Part shown: piece by piece, positions 25,968-33,020 of the stretch | Numbering within the stretch: the stretch's first letter is position 1 | How the letters are laid out: every line of letters begins with the position of its first letter | Assembly: GCA_016793925.1 (NCBI GenBank) | Contig: JAEULH010000036.1 | Span: forward strand, 1-64,000 | Length of the DNA stretch: 64,000 nt | From: Rhodospirillales bacterium | GTDB taxonomy: Bacteria > Pseudomonadota > Alphaproteobacteria > Rhodospirillales > Defluviicoccaceae | Direction of reading: 5' to 3' | Notes under the pieces: generated by a model | The model's input: only the letters and a program-made list of their open reading frames with translations | What the model was told of the DNA's origin: nothing | Database searches by the model: none | Made by a program: the position numbers and the translations under genes

Positions 25968-27776
25968 ATGGGCTCGTGGAGCGATCGGTCGGTGTACAGG
26001 GTTCTTTCCGGCATCACGTTTGCTGTGGCTCTGGCCGCTGGCGCCGTTTTCGTCGCGCCCGGGCGGGCGGAAACCGGGGTTGAAGAGCCGGGCAAGGCGC
26101 TGGCGATGTATTCGCTGCCGGCGCCGACGCGAGCGGGGGACCCCGCGGAGTCGCGCAAGGATTCGGGGGCGATCAGGCCGCCGGCCTCGACCCCGACGGC
26201 CTATATCGCCGCCGCCATCGCCAGTCTCGTCGGCGATGCGAGCAGCGGATCCGCGTTGGGGCTCGATCCCGACCAGGGCGACCTTCTGGATAGCTTCTAC
26301 ATCCGCCGCGGCTTCGCCCCGGCGTGGGTCGACGGCACCGGCCTCAGTGCGCGCACAGCGGCGCTCTTTGGCGTCTTCCGCCGGGCCGCGGATGATGGTC
26401 TCGACCCCGAGGACTATATCCCGCTGCCGGTGATGGGCGCGTCGGGCGACAGCGCCGGCTACCTGGCGCGGCTCGACGTAAGCCTGAGCGCGTCGTTCCT
26501 GCGCTACGCCCGGCACCTGCGCACCGGACGCTCCGAGCCCGAGCGCCTGAACGCGGACGGCGCGATGGCGCGCAAGGCCTTCGATGCCGCAAGCGTTCTT
26601 ACGGCGGCTGCCGCTGCCGAAGATCTTGGCGGTTACCTCTCCGGCCTGGCGCCGGTGAACGCGAGCTACGAGGGCTTGCGCCGGGCGCTGCACGAATACC
26701 GCGTCCGCGCCGCAGCCGGTGGCTGGCCCGCACCCGCTTTCGATCGCCTGGAGCCGGGCAGCGAAGGCGACGGGGTTGTGCTGCTCCGGACCATTCTCCG
26801 AGCGACGGGCGACCTGCGCGAGGATCCGGCCGGCGTCGCCGCGCCGGCGGTGTACGACGACGCCGTGACGCAGGCCGTGCAGCGTTTTCAGACGCGACAC
26901 GGCCTGGAGCCTGACGGAATCGTCGGCGAGCAGACGCGGCTCGCCATGGCGGTCCCGGTGGAGGCGCGCATCCACCAGATTCTGCTCAACATGGAGCGGG
27001 CGCGCTGGCTGCCGGACAACCTTGGCGACCCGCACCTGATGGTGAATCTGGCGGGCTTCACCCTCAACTACGTCGGCAGCGACGGCGATCCGCTGGAGAT
27101 GCGCGTCATCGTCGGCAAGCCGGATCGCAGCACGCCGGAATTCAGCGGCCTGATCACGTACCTGGAGCTTAACCCGACCTGGACGGTGCCGCGAATCATC
27201 GCCCTTGAGGATCTGCTGCCGCAGTTTCGGCGGGATCCCAATTTTGCCGCCGCCAAGGGGTTCACGATCTTCTCCTACGGAGGCGGGGCGGTGGATCCCG
27301 CCGTCGTCGACTGGAGCTCGGTGCGGGCGTCCGGATTTCCCTACTGGCTCCGCCAGAAGCCCGGCCCGGGCAATGCCCTGGGCCGCGTCAAGTTCATGTT
27401 TCCGAACACCTTCGACGTCTACCTCCACGACACCCCCTCGCGCGGACTGTTTTCCCGGCCGGTCCGGGCCTTCAGTTCCGGCTGCATCCGGCTGGAGCGG
27501 CCGATGGATCTTGCTCTGAAGCTCCTGGAAGCCAATGGCAACTGGAGCCGAGAGCGTCTGCGTGCGGTTCTGGACGCCGGGGAAACCCGAGCCATCACGC
27601 TGAGCAGGCCGATCCCGGTCCATCTGGCCTACCTGACCGCCTGGCGTGGCGCCGACGGCGCGGTGAATTTCCGCGACGACATCTATGGTCGCGACCGCGC
27701 GCTCGAGGCAGCCTTGTCGGCGCAGGCGGTCAGCGTCGCCCAGGCCGGCGACGGAAGCGCGGCGCCGCTTCGATAG
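25968..27776 (+). CDS. YcbB-type L,D-transpeptidase
   Basis: A 602-residue exported protein. It has an N-terminal membrane/signal segment, a scaffold region with FYIRRGFAPAWVDGTG, a peptidoglycan-binding domain near residues 260-330 (FQTRHGLEPDGIVGEQTR) and a YkuD catalytic domain. The catalytic signature is VYLHDTPSRGLFSRPVR then SSGCIRLERP, with the nucleophile Cys. It makes 3-3 cross-links between peptidoglycan stems in the periplasm. The downstream DUF882 gene repeats the E. coli ycbB-ycbK arrangement of an L,D-transpeptidase next to the peptidase that opens 3-3 bonds. Confidence 0.92.
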   Translation: MGSWSDRSVYRVLSGITFAVALAAGAVFVAPGRAETGVEEPGKALAMYSLPAPTRAGDPAESRKDSGAIRPPASTPTAYIAAAIASLVGDASSGSALGLDPDQGDLLDSFYIRRGFAPAWVDGTGLSARTAALFGVFRRAADDGLDPEDYIPLPVMGASGDSAGYLARLDVSLSASFLRYARHLRTGRSEPERLNADGAMARKAFDAASVLTAAAAAEDLGGYLSGLAPVNASYEGLRRALHEYRVRAAAGGWPAPAFDRLEPGSEGDGVVLLRTILRATGDLREDPAGVAAPAVYDDAVTQAVQRFQTRHGLEPDGIVGEQTRLAMAVPVEARIHQILLNMERARWLPDNLGDPHLMVNLAGFTLNYVGSDGDPLEMRVIVGKPDRSTPEFSGLITYLELNPTWTVPRIIALEDLLPQFRRDPNFAAAKGFTIFSYGGGAVDPAVVDWSSVRASGFPYWLRQKPGPGNALGRVKFMFPNTFDVYLHDTPSRGLFSRPVRAFSSGCIRLERPMDLALKLLEANGNWSRERLRAVLDAGETRAITLSRPIPVHLAYLTAWRGADGAVNFRDDIYGRDRALEAALSAQAVSVAQAGDGSAAPLR

Positions 27777-27820
27777 ATCGACCTGCTTTCGAACGACCCC
27801 TTCGAGAGGATCCGAGCCGT

Positions 27821-27847
27821 CCGGGCGAGAGGCCATCTTTCGCCCGG
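27821..27847 (+). terminator. Hairpin after the L,D-transpeptidase gene
   Basis: 8-bp stem CCGGGCGA/TCGCCCGG (27821-27828 with 27840-27847), 11-base loop, followed by TGTTTCA. It lies 45 bases past the stop and before the DUF882 gene, so the two genes may be only partly co-transcribed. Confidence 0.5.
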
Positions 27848-27972
27848 TGTTTCATGACGGCCATCGCCATGCGCCGAATTGGCGTCTGAATCGTCCAACT
27901 GCTTGACGACGACGATTTCGCACAGGCAAAAAGAACATATGCGCAGATGGCGACATAAAGAGGGATGCGATT

Positions 27973-28536
27973 GTGGATCGTGAGCTGGACGACATTCATC
28001 TTGGCCGCCGACGCTTCCTCGGCATCGGGTTCGTTGCGGCCGCCGCGTTGGCTCCGGTCCCCGGTTGGGCGAAGGCATCCCCGCGTCAGGAACGCGCCCT
28101 CTCGCTCCTGCACGCTCACACCGGCGAGCGGCTGAACACAGTCTACTACGCCAACGGGCGCTACATCCCGAGCGCGCTCAAGCAAATCAACTACATTCTG
28201 CGCGACTACCGAATCAACGAGATCAAGCCGGTTTCACCCCAGCTCCTCGACCTGCTCTACGCTCTGGGCGGTCGGCTCGGCACCGGCGGCGCATTCGAGG
28301 TGCTTTCGGGCTATCGTTCTGCCGAGACGAACGCGCTCCTCGGGCAGCGCAACCGCGGCGTCGCCAAGCACAGCCTGCACATCGAAGCCAAGGCCATCGA
28401 CATCATGGTCCCCGGTGTCGGCGCGCGCGAAGTCGCGCGGGTGGCGCGGGATATGCGGGGCGGCGGCGTCGGCTACTACCCCCGGCACAGCTTCGTCCAC
28501 GTCGATATCGGCGACATTCGAACCTGGACGGCCTGA
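27973..28536 (+). CDS. DUF882 / MepK-like murein endopeptidase
   Basis: A 187-residue protein of the YcbK/DUF882 (M15-like) family. A twin-arginine signal is present (GRRRFLGIG), so it is probably exported folded by Tat. Zinc-site motifs are SLHIEAKAIDIM and FVHVDIGD; the LSGYRSAETNALL segment is typical of the family. E. coli MepK cuts 3-3 cross-links; the same role is inferred here from the adjacent L,D-transpeptidase. The start is GTG at 27973 behind AGGGATGCGATT. Confidence 0.88.
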   Translation: MDRELDDIHLGRRRFLGIGFVAAAALAPVPGWAKASPRQERALSLLHAHTGERLNTVYYANGRYIPSALKQINYILRDYRINEIKPVSPQLLDLLYALGGRLGTGGAFEVLSGYRSAETNALLGQRNRGVAKHSLHIEAKAIDIMVPGVGAREVARVARDMRGGGVGYYPRHSFVHVDIGDIRTWTA

Positions 28537-28541
28537 CCGCC

Positions 28542-28580
28542 GGACCGCGTTCTCGGGCCGCGTTCTCGGGCCGCGTTCCG
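28542..28580. repeat. Three tandem 13-base repeats
   Basis: Units GGACCGCGTTCTC, GGGCCGCGTTCTC and GGGCCGCGTTCCG lie head to tail just after the DUF882 stop. The copies differ by one or two bases. The function is unknown; they lie 170 bases upstream of the 3-hydroxybutyryl-CoA dehydrogenase gene. Confidence 0.8.
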
Positions 28581-28701
28581 GCTCGAATGCCCCGGCGCGG
28601 CGTCGCCGCGGACCGCCCTTTGCCGGCCGGTCGCGACCGGTCCGGCGGCAACGTTCCTCGGGGCTCGCTTTTGCCTCCCGCCCTGCTACAGTCGCGCTGC
28701 T

Positions 28702-28727
28702 GACGGTCCGGACCTGGGGGGACCGTC
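28702..28727 (+). promoter_or_regulatory. Stem-loop just before the hbd ribosome binding site
   Basis: 8-bp stem GACGGTCC/GGACCGTC with a 10-base loop, ending 8 bases before AAGGAG. It is too close to the gene to be a terminator for anything upstream; it could modulate ribosome access or mRNA stability. Confidence 0.35.
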
Positions 28728-28750
28728 CAAGGGACCAAGGAGCACAAAAC

Positions 28751-29602
28751 ATGAACATAGACAAGGTCGGCGTTGTCGGCGCCGGAACCATGGGTAATGG
28801 TATTGCCCAGACCTTTGCCGTTGGCGGCCTCGACGTCATCATGAGCGACATCAGCGAGCAGGCTGTGCAACGGGGCCTGGAGGCGATCGGCAAGAGCCTG
28901 GACCGGCTCGTTGCCCGGGACAAGATGGGCGCCGCTGACCGGGACGCCGCACTGGCGCGGATCCGCACAACAACCAGAAACGACGATTTCGCCGACCGGG
29001 ACCTGGTGGTCGAGGCGGCCCTGGAGAAGGTCGACCTCAAACGGAAACTGTTCGGCGAGCTCGACGGGATCTGCAAGTCCGACGCGATCCTCACCTCCAA
29101 CACGTCGTCGATTTCGCTGACCAAGATTGCCGCCGCGACGAAACGACCGGGCCGCGTCATCGGCATGCACTTTTTCAACCCGGTGCCGATGATGAAGCTC
29201 GTCGAGATCATCCGGGCGTTGCAGACGGAAGACGAGGTTTGCCGGACCATCGAGGAGGTGAGCCGGCGAATCGGCAAAACCCCGCACGTCGTCAAGGACT
29301 CCTACGGCTTCGTCGTCAACCGGGTCCTGGTGCCGATGATCAACGAAGGCATCAATTGCCTCTATGAGGGACTGACCCAGCCGGAGGACATCGACAACGC
29401 GATGAAGCTCGGCGCCAATCACCCGATGGGGCCGCTGGCGCTCGCCGACCTGATCGGCCTCGATGTCATTCTCGACATCATGCAGACCCTCTACGAAGGC
29501 TTCGACGATCCGAAATACCGGCCGAGCCCGCTGTTGAAGCAGATGGTCGACGCCGGATACCTGGGGCGCAAAACCGGTCGCGGCTTTTTCACCTACAACT
29601 AG
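28751..29602 (+). CDS. hbd: 3-hydroxybutyryl-CoA dehydrogenase
   Basis: A 283-residue NAD(P)-dependent (S)-3-hydroxyacyl-CoA dehydrogenase. It has the N-terminal Rossmann motif GVVGAGTMGNGIAQ, VVEAALEKVDLKRKLF, SNTSSIS, GMHFFNPVPMMKLVEII (catalytic His) and the C-terminal NHPMGPLALADLIGLD. It interconverts 3-hydroxybutyryl-CoA and acetoacetyl-CoA in butyrate/PHA-linked metabolism. ATG 28751 is supported by AAGGAG 8 bases upstream. Confidence 0.95.
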   Translation: MNIDKVGVVGAGTMGNGIAQTFAVGGLDVIMSDISEQAVQRGLEAIGKSLDRLVARDKMGAADRDAALARIRTTTRNDDFADRDLVVEAALEKVDLKRKLFGELDGICKSDAILTSNTSSISLTKIAAATKRPGRVIGMHFFNPVPMMKLVEIIRALQTEDEVCRTIEEVSRRIGKTPHVVKDSYGFVVNRVLVPMINEGINCLYEGLTQPEDIDNAMKLGANHPMGPLALADLIGLDVILDIMQTLYEGFDDPKYRPSPLLKQMVDAGYLGRKTGRGFFTYN

Positions 29603-29692
29603 ATCGGCCACGCCCTCGGCGGAACCGTTCCGGGAAGCGCCGCGAGCAATCAGGCTGCGCCCGCGGGGGCCTGCAGGCAAAGGAGAACGGCT

Positions 29693-29983
29693 ATGTATGT
29701 CAGTGTCCGCCGCTACGACCACGTCCGCTCGGTTACCCGGGTTTGCGGCCGGATTGCCGAGAGCTTCGTGCCGTTGTTGAAGAAAAGCCCGGGGTTCATC
29801 GCCTACTACGCCGTCGACGGCGGCGGCGGGACCATGGCGACGGTCAGCGTCTTTTCAACGGAGCGCATGGCCCAGGAGTCCAACGTCCTGGCGGCGCAGT
29901 GGCTGAAGGAGAATGTCGCCGACCTGCAACCGGACCCGCCGACCATCCTCGCCGGCAAGGCGGAGGTGGCGGTCACGGCCTGA
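29693..29983 (+). CDS. ABM-like small dimeric alpha-beta barrel protein
   Basis: A 96-residue protein with the pattern of antibiotic-biosynthesis-monooxygenase-like folds: MYVSVRRYDHVRSV, GFIAYYAVDGG, ATVSVFSTERMAQESN. Such proteins are usually dimers of ferredoxin-like folds; many are uncharacterised. There is no metal or cofactor motif. AAAGGAG lies 7 bases upstream of the ATG. It follows hbd after 90 bases on the same strand and may be in its operon. Confidence 0.75.
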   Translation: MYVSVRRYDHVRSVTRVCGRIAESFVPLLKKSPGFIAYYAVDGGGGTMATVSVFSTERMAQESNVLAAQWLKENVADLQPDPPTILAGKAEVAVTA

Positions 29984-29986
29984 CGG

Positions 29987-31690
29987 CTATCCTTCCGGCC
30001 TGGCGGCGGCGGTGGCCACCGCGCCGTCGGCGGGCGGCGGTTCATCGACGACACACCAGCGGGCGGTCTCCGCCGGGGCGCCCGCTTCCCCGCCGGCCGA
30101 TAGACCTTCGTTCGAGCATCCCGGCCAGTAGCCGCGGCGGCAGGACCGGTTGCGCTCGGTCCGCCACTGGCCTGCCGTTCTGCAGTTTCGCCAGTTCGTG
30201 TCCGTCGACAGAACCTTGTCGCGGTAGATCTCGTTCAACCAGAACTTGCCGATCACATCGCCGGTGGGCAGCAGGTCCACGACCCAGTCCCACTTGCGGG
30301 GCTCGGCGGGCCGGGCGACGGCGAGCGCGCCGCGGGCGACGGCGCGCTGGTAGCCCTTAAGAAAATGCGATTCCAGCGTTATGCCGAGCTTGCCTGCGCG
30401 CGTTTGAAACATGAGCTCGGTGACGAGCTGCTCGCAGTCGGCGGGGAGGACGAACGCGGTCGGGAAAACGAGAGATGTTCCCAAAAACGTCCCGGCGCGA
30501 GCGAAAGGATCGATCTCGAAGAAATAGCCGACGATCCGCATCTCGGCGACGACGGTGTCGATATGCGCCGCGATCGAGGCGTCGCTGAGGTTCACCCAGC
30601 GTCCGCTGACCTGCCGCCATACGGCCATGGCCTTGACCTCATCGGGGTCCGTCGCCGCCCAATGCCTCTCCAGAGACTGGGGAAAGTCGCGACCCTGGCC
30701 CGCGCGCTCGCGACGGATCATGGTCCCGATGGGTTCGCGGGCGCCGACCGCGCCCCACGAGACGACGTGGACGAGATGATGCGACGGGGCAGGTTGCGCG
30801 TCGAGGAACTCCTGAAGCATGAAGCCGACGCCCTGGGCGGTCACGGCGCCCTGGCTTTGCCCGGTAATCAAGACTTCGCCGCCATGCTCGCGATCCTCGG
30901 CGTACGCGGCCGCGTCGGCGATCAGGCGGAGCGCGGCGGTCGAGACCATGTGCGCGCGCGCCATGGTCAGGCCGGCGGCCCAGTCTCGGAAGTCGGTGTT
31001 GACGAAAACCTGCGTTCCCGCGATTGCGTAGATGCGGTGGGCTTCCCCCGGCGCCGGGTCGCGTCGCTCGAAGGCGATGGCCTTGAACCCGGTGTAGGTG
31101 TCGAGGTAGGTGGCCACGACGTCGTAATCCGGCAGGTCCGTCGCCGCGGCGGGAGGCGCGTCGCCCGCTTCGTGCAGATCGGGCAGGCGGTGTTCGGCGA
31201 CCTCATAGGCAAGGTCGGACGCGACGACCGTGGCTTCGTCGACCCGCCATAGCGGAGACAGCGAAGACCGCCTGTCGTCGACGACCTGGGTTCGGCGCAA
31301 GTCGTCGTAAACGAGATCGTTCGTCAGCGACCGGGGGAACGCGAGATCGCGCAGGCCATCGATCTGGATGTCGACTGCCGCGGGCCCGAGCGGCTCGGGA
31401 TGATCGACCTCGAACGACATCCGGGCGCCCTCGTCCGCTTGCGCGGCATCAAGGATCGCACGGGCGTGGGGGACGGCGCTTGGCGTGATGACCCGAACGT
31501 CCCGACGCGCCTCGCCGGCCGTGACGACGGGCGCGCCGGAGCAGTCGACAACATCATGCAGGCTTGCAGCTTCCGCCGGCAGGACCCATCCCGCCAGAAC
31601 CGGTCCGCCGAGGAATGCGACGATCCTGAGTGCCAACAGGGTGCGGGAGCACCAGGGAGCGCTTCCTGCCTGTCGGTCCAGTCCTGCCAC
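29987..31690 (-). CDS. Secreted hydrolase-like protein with GxSxG motif
   Basis: A 567-residue protein. The signal peptide (LLALRIVAFLGGPVLAGWVLPAEA) ends near residue 41. The lipase-like nucleophile elbow GQSQG sits in VLITGQSQGAVTAQGVG in the middle of the chain, preceded by YDVVATYLDTYTGFKAIAF, which resembles the entry strand of secreted alpha/beta hydrolases. A cysteine-containing C-terminal tail follows (NRSCRRGYWPGCSNE). A substrate cannot be named. GTG 31690 has GGAGG at a good distance. It is convergent with the ABM-like gene (3-base gap). Secreted lipase, esterase or a non-enzymatic relative are all possible. Confidence 0.65.
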   Translation of the reverse strand: MAGLDRQAGSAPWCSRTLLALRIVAFLGGPVLAGWVLPAEAASLHDVVDCSGAPVVTAGEARRDVRVITPSAVPHARAILDAAQADEGARMSFEVDHPEPLGPAAVDIQIDGLRDLAFPRSLTNDLVYDDLRRTQVVDDRRSSLSPLWRVDEATVVASDLAYEVAEHRLPDLHEAGDAPPAAATDLPDYDVVATYLDTYTGFKAIAFERRDPAPGEAHRIYAIAGTQVFVNTDFRDWAAGLTMARAHMVSTAALRLIADAAAYAEDREHGGEVLITGQSQGAVTAQGVGFMLQEFLDAQPAPSHHLVHVVSWGAVGAREPIGTMIRRERAGQGRDFPQSLERHWAATDPDEVKAMAVWRQVSGRWVNLSDASIAAHIDTVVAEMRIVGYFFEIDPFARAGTFLGTSLVFPTAFVLPADCEQLVTELMFQTRAGKLGITLESHFLKGYQRAVARGALAVARPAEPRKWDWVVDLLPTGDVIGKFWLNEIYRDKVLSTDTNWRNCRTAGQWRTERNRSCRRGYWPGCSNEGLSAGGEAGAPAETARWCVVDEPPPADGAVATAAARPEG

Positions 31691-31770
31691 GACCGCCTCC
31701 GTCCCATGGATGCGCCGTCCGCGCCTGCGCTGTCAGGCGCGGACGATGCCACGCGGGAACCGGATGATTG

Positions 31771-32007
31771 TCAGCGGTCGCGATGGACGTTGGGGTCGAG
31801 CTCCTTGGCCCGGTCCCTGCCGATCCTCTCCGCTTCTTCGAGCTCGCTCTTCTCTTCGCCTTCGATTGCAGCCTTGGCCTCGGCCGCGCTTTTGTCGACC
31901 TTTCCGGCGTCGACGAATTTCTTCGTGTCTTCGTTGTAAGCCTTTGCGGCCTCGCGGTTACCTTCGCCCTGATTGCCTGTCATACTCTTGGTGGTGTCGT
32001 CACCCAT
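31771..32007 (-). CDS. Small charged stress-type protein
   Basis: A 78-residue, very hydrophilic, helical protein: NQGEGNREAAKAYNEDTKKF, FVDAGKV, then an acidic-basic tail ending RAKELDPNVHRDR. Similar short proteins are widespread in alphaproteobacteria; their function is unknown and they resemble desiccation or osmotic-stress proteins in composition. No signal peptide. It stands alone upstream of the secreted hydrolase-like gene, on the same strand. Confidence 0.8.
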   Translation of the reverse strand: MGDDTTKSMTGNQGEGNREAAKAYNEDTKKFVDAGKVDKSAAEAKAAIEGEEKSELEEAERIGRDRAKELDPNVHRDR

Positions 32008-32164
32008 GTTCCAGTCTCCAAGCTAGAAAACCTACTAGGCACATGGTGAGGCCGCGGCGGCTCGACGGCATTAACGTAGGAGCGATTAAGGCCCTCCGCG
32101 GCCCTCGACCGCCGTCGCGCTGTTCGCCCGCGCCCCGTGGAGACAGGATCGGCCGACGCCGGGC

Positions 32165-32635
32165 TCAGCGCGGCCCGGCGAACAACATCGCCAGGTCCTG
32201 GAGCATGTTGGACCACGCGGCGCGATAGGTCGTGGCGATGCGCTGATCGACAACGCCTTCTTGCGTGACGATGCCGCGGGTCGTGCCATCGCGAAGATCG
32301 ACGAACTCGATCGTGACCGCCGTTCCCCCTTCGCCGCTGCCGTCGACGTTTGCAGGCCAGGTGAACACGAGACGCTGCGGCGGGCTCACCTCGATGTGCT
32401 CGCCCGCAGCAACTTTCGCGGCGTCCGCCCCCGGCACGTTCATTTCGTAGCGAAAGCGGCCGCCGACGCGCACGTCCATCTCGCAGAGCACCAATTTTCC
32501 CCGCGCCGTCTTGCCCCACCATTCCGGCTTCGTCGCCGGGTCGGTCCACGCCCGGTAGACTTCGGCCCGCGGACCGCCGATGACGCGGGCGACGCGAATA
32601 AGCGTGGCGGGTCTCGGTGGGCTGGTGGTTTCCAT
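32165..32635 (-). CDS. SRPBCC/AHSA1-family protein
   Basis: A 156-residue START-like fold protein. The signature RVIGGPRAEVYRAWTDPATK, then EWWG, then GGRFRYEM, SPPQRLVFTW and a C-terminal helix with WSNMLQDLAML are those of the activator-of-Hsp90 homolog 1 / polyketide-cyclase-like family. These bind hydrophobic ligands; no enzymatic role can be assigned. ATG 32635 is supported by an AGAGGGAC stretch upstream. Confidence 0.85.
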   Translation of the reverse strand: METTSPPRPATLIRVARVIGGPRAEVYRAWTDPATKPEWWGKTARGKLVLCEMDVRVGGRFRYEMNVPGADAAKVAAGEHIEVSPPQRLVFTWPANVDGSGEGGTAVTIEFVDLRDGTTRGIVTQEGVVDQRIATTYRAAWSNMLQDLAMLFAGPR

Positions 32636-32692
32636 GCCTGTCCCTCTGCTGTCCGGTTGAGGTGCGCCGGCGGGCCGGCCAGCCTGCGGCTG

Positions 32693-32989
32693 TTAATTTT
32701 TCTTCGGCTGCCCGGTTGTGCAAGTGAGGCTGCCGCTGGTGTTATCACAGCAGATGAGCTTACCGGTGCACGGATCCGTGACGCAACTGTTGATGGGCCG
32801 CGGCGACGTGCACTTGACATCGAGGATACCGCCGCCGATAGCGTTCCAGCCGGGGACGGCGGGCGGAGCCAATGCGGCGTCGGCTGAAGCGGTCGGCGCG
32901 AGGCAGACGGCCCAGATTGCCCAAATCATCAGACCGGCTGCAAGCGCGCGGATCGGCGTCTTCGTATTCAGGGTCACGTGTAGAGACAT
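32693..32989 (-). CDS. Small secreted six-cysteine protein
   Basis: A 98-residue preprotein. The signal peptide (RALAAGLMIWAIWAVCLAPTASA) leaves a mature part of about 60 residues with six cysteines spaced C-x8-C-x4-C-x5-CC-x8-C, as in a disulfide-knotted peptide. ATG 32989 has GGAGG nine bases upstream. It lies 31 bases after the FecR-TPR-barrel gene on the same strand, so both are almost certainly one transcript. No family recognised. It could be a secreted ligand, a cargo or an accessory of the barrel. Confidence 0.75.
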   Translation of the reverse strand: MSLHVTLNTKTPIRALAAGLMIWAIWAVCLAPTASADAALAPPAVPGWNAIGGGILDVKCTSPRPINSCVTDPCTGKLICCDNTSGSLTCTTGQPKKN

Positions 32990-33020
32990 AAGGATCACCC
33001 TCCTCTCTATTTGTTCAAGT

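Noticed and set aside
30365-31252. Plus-strand frame opposite the secreted hydrolase-like gene
   Set aside because: The minus strand has signal peptide, GQSQG motif and GGAGG start; the plus frame is antisense to it.
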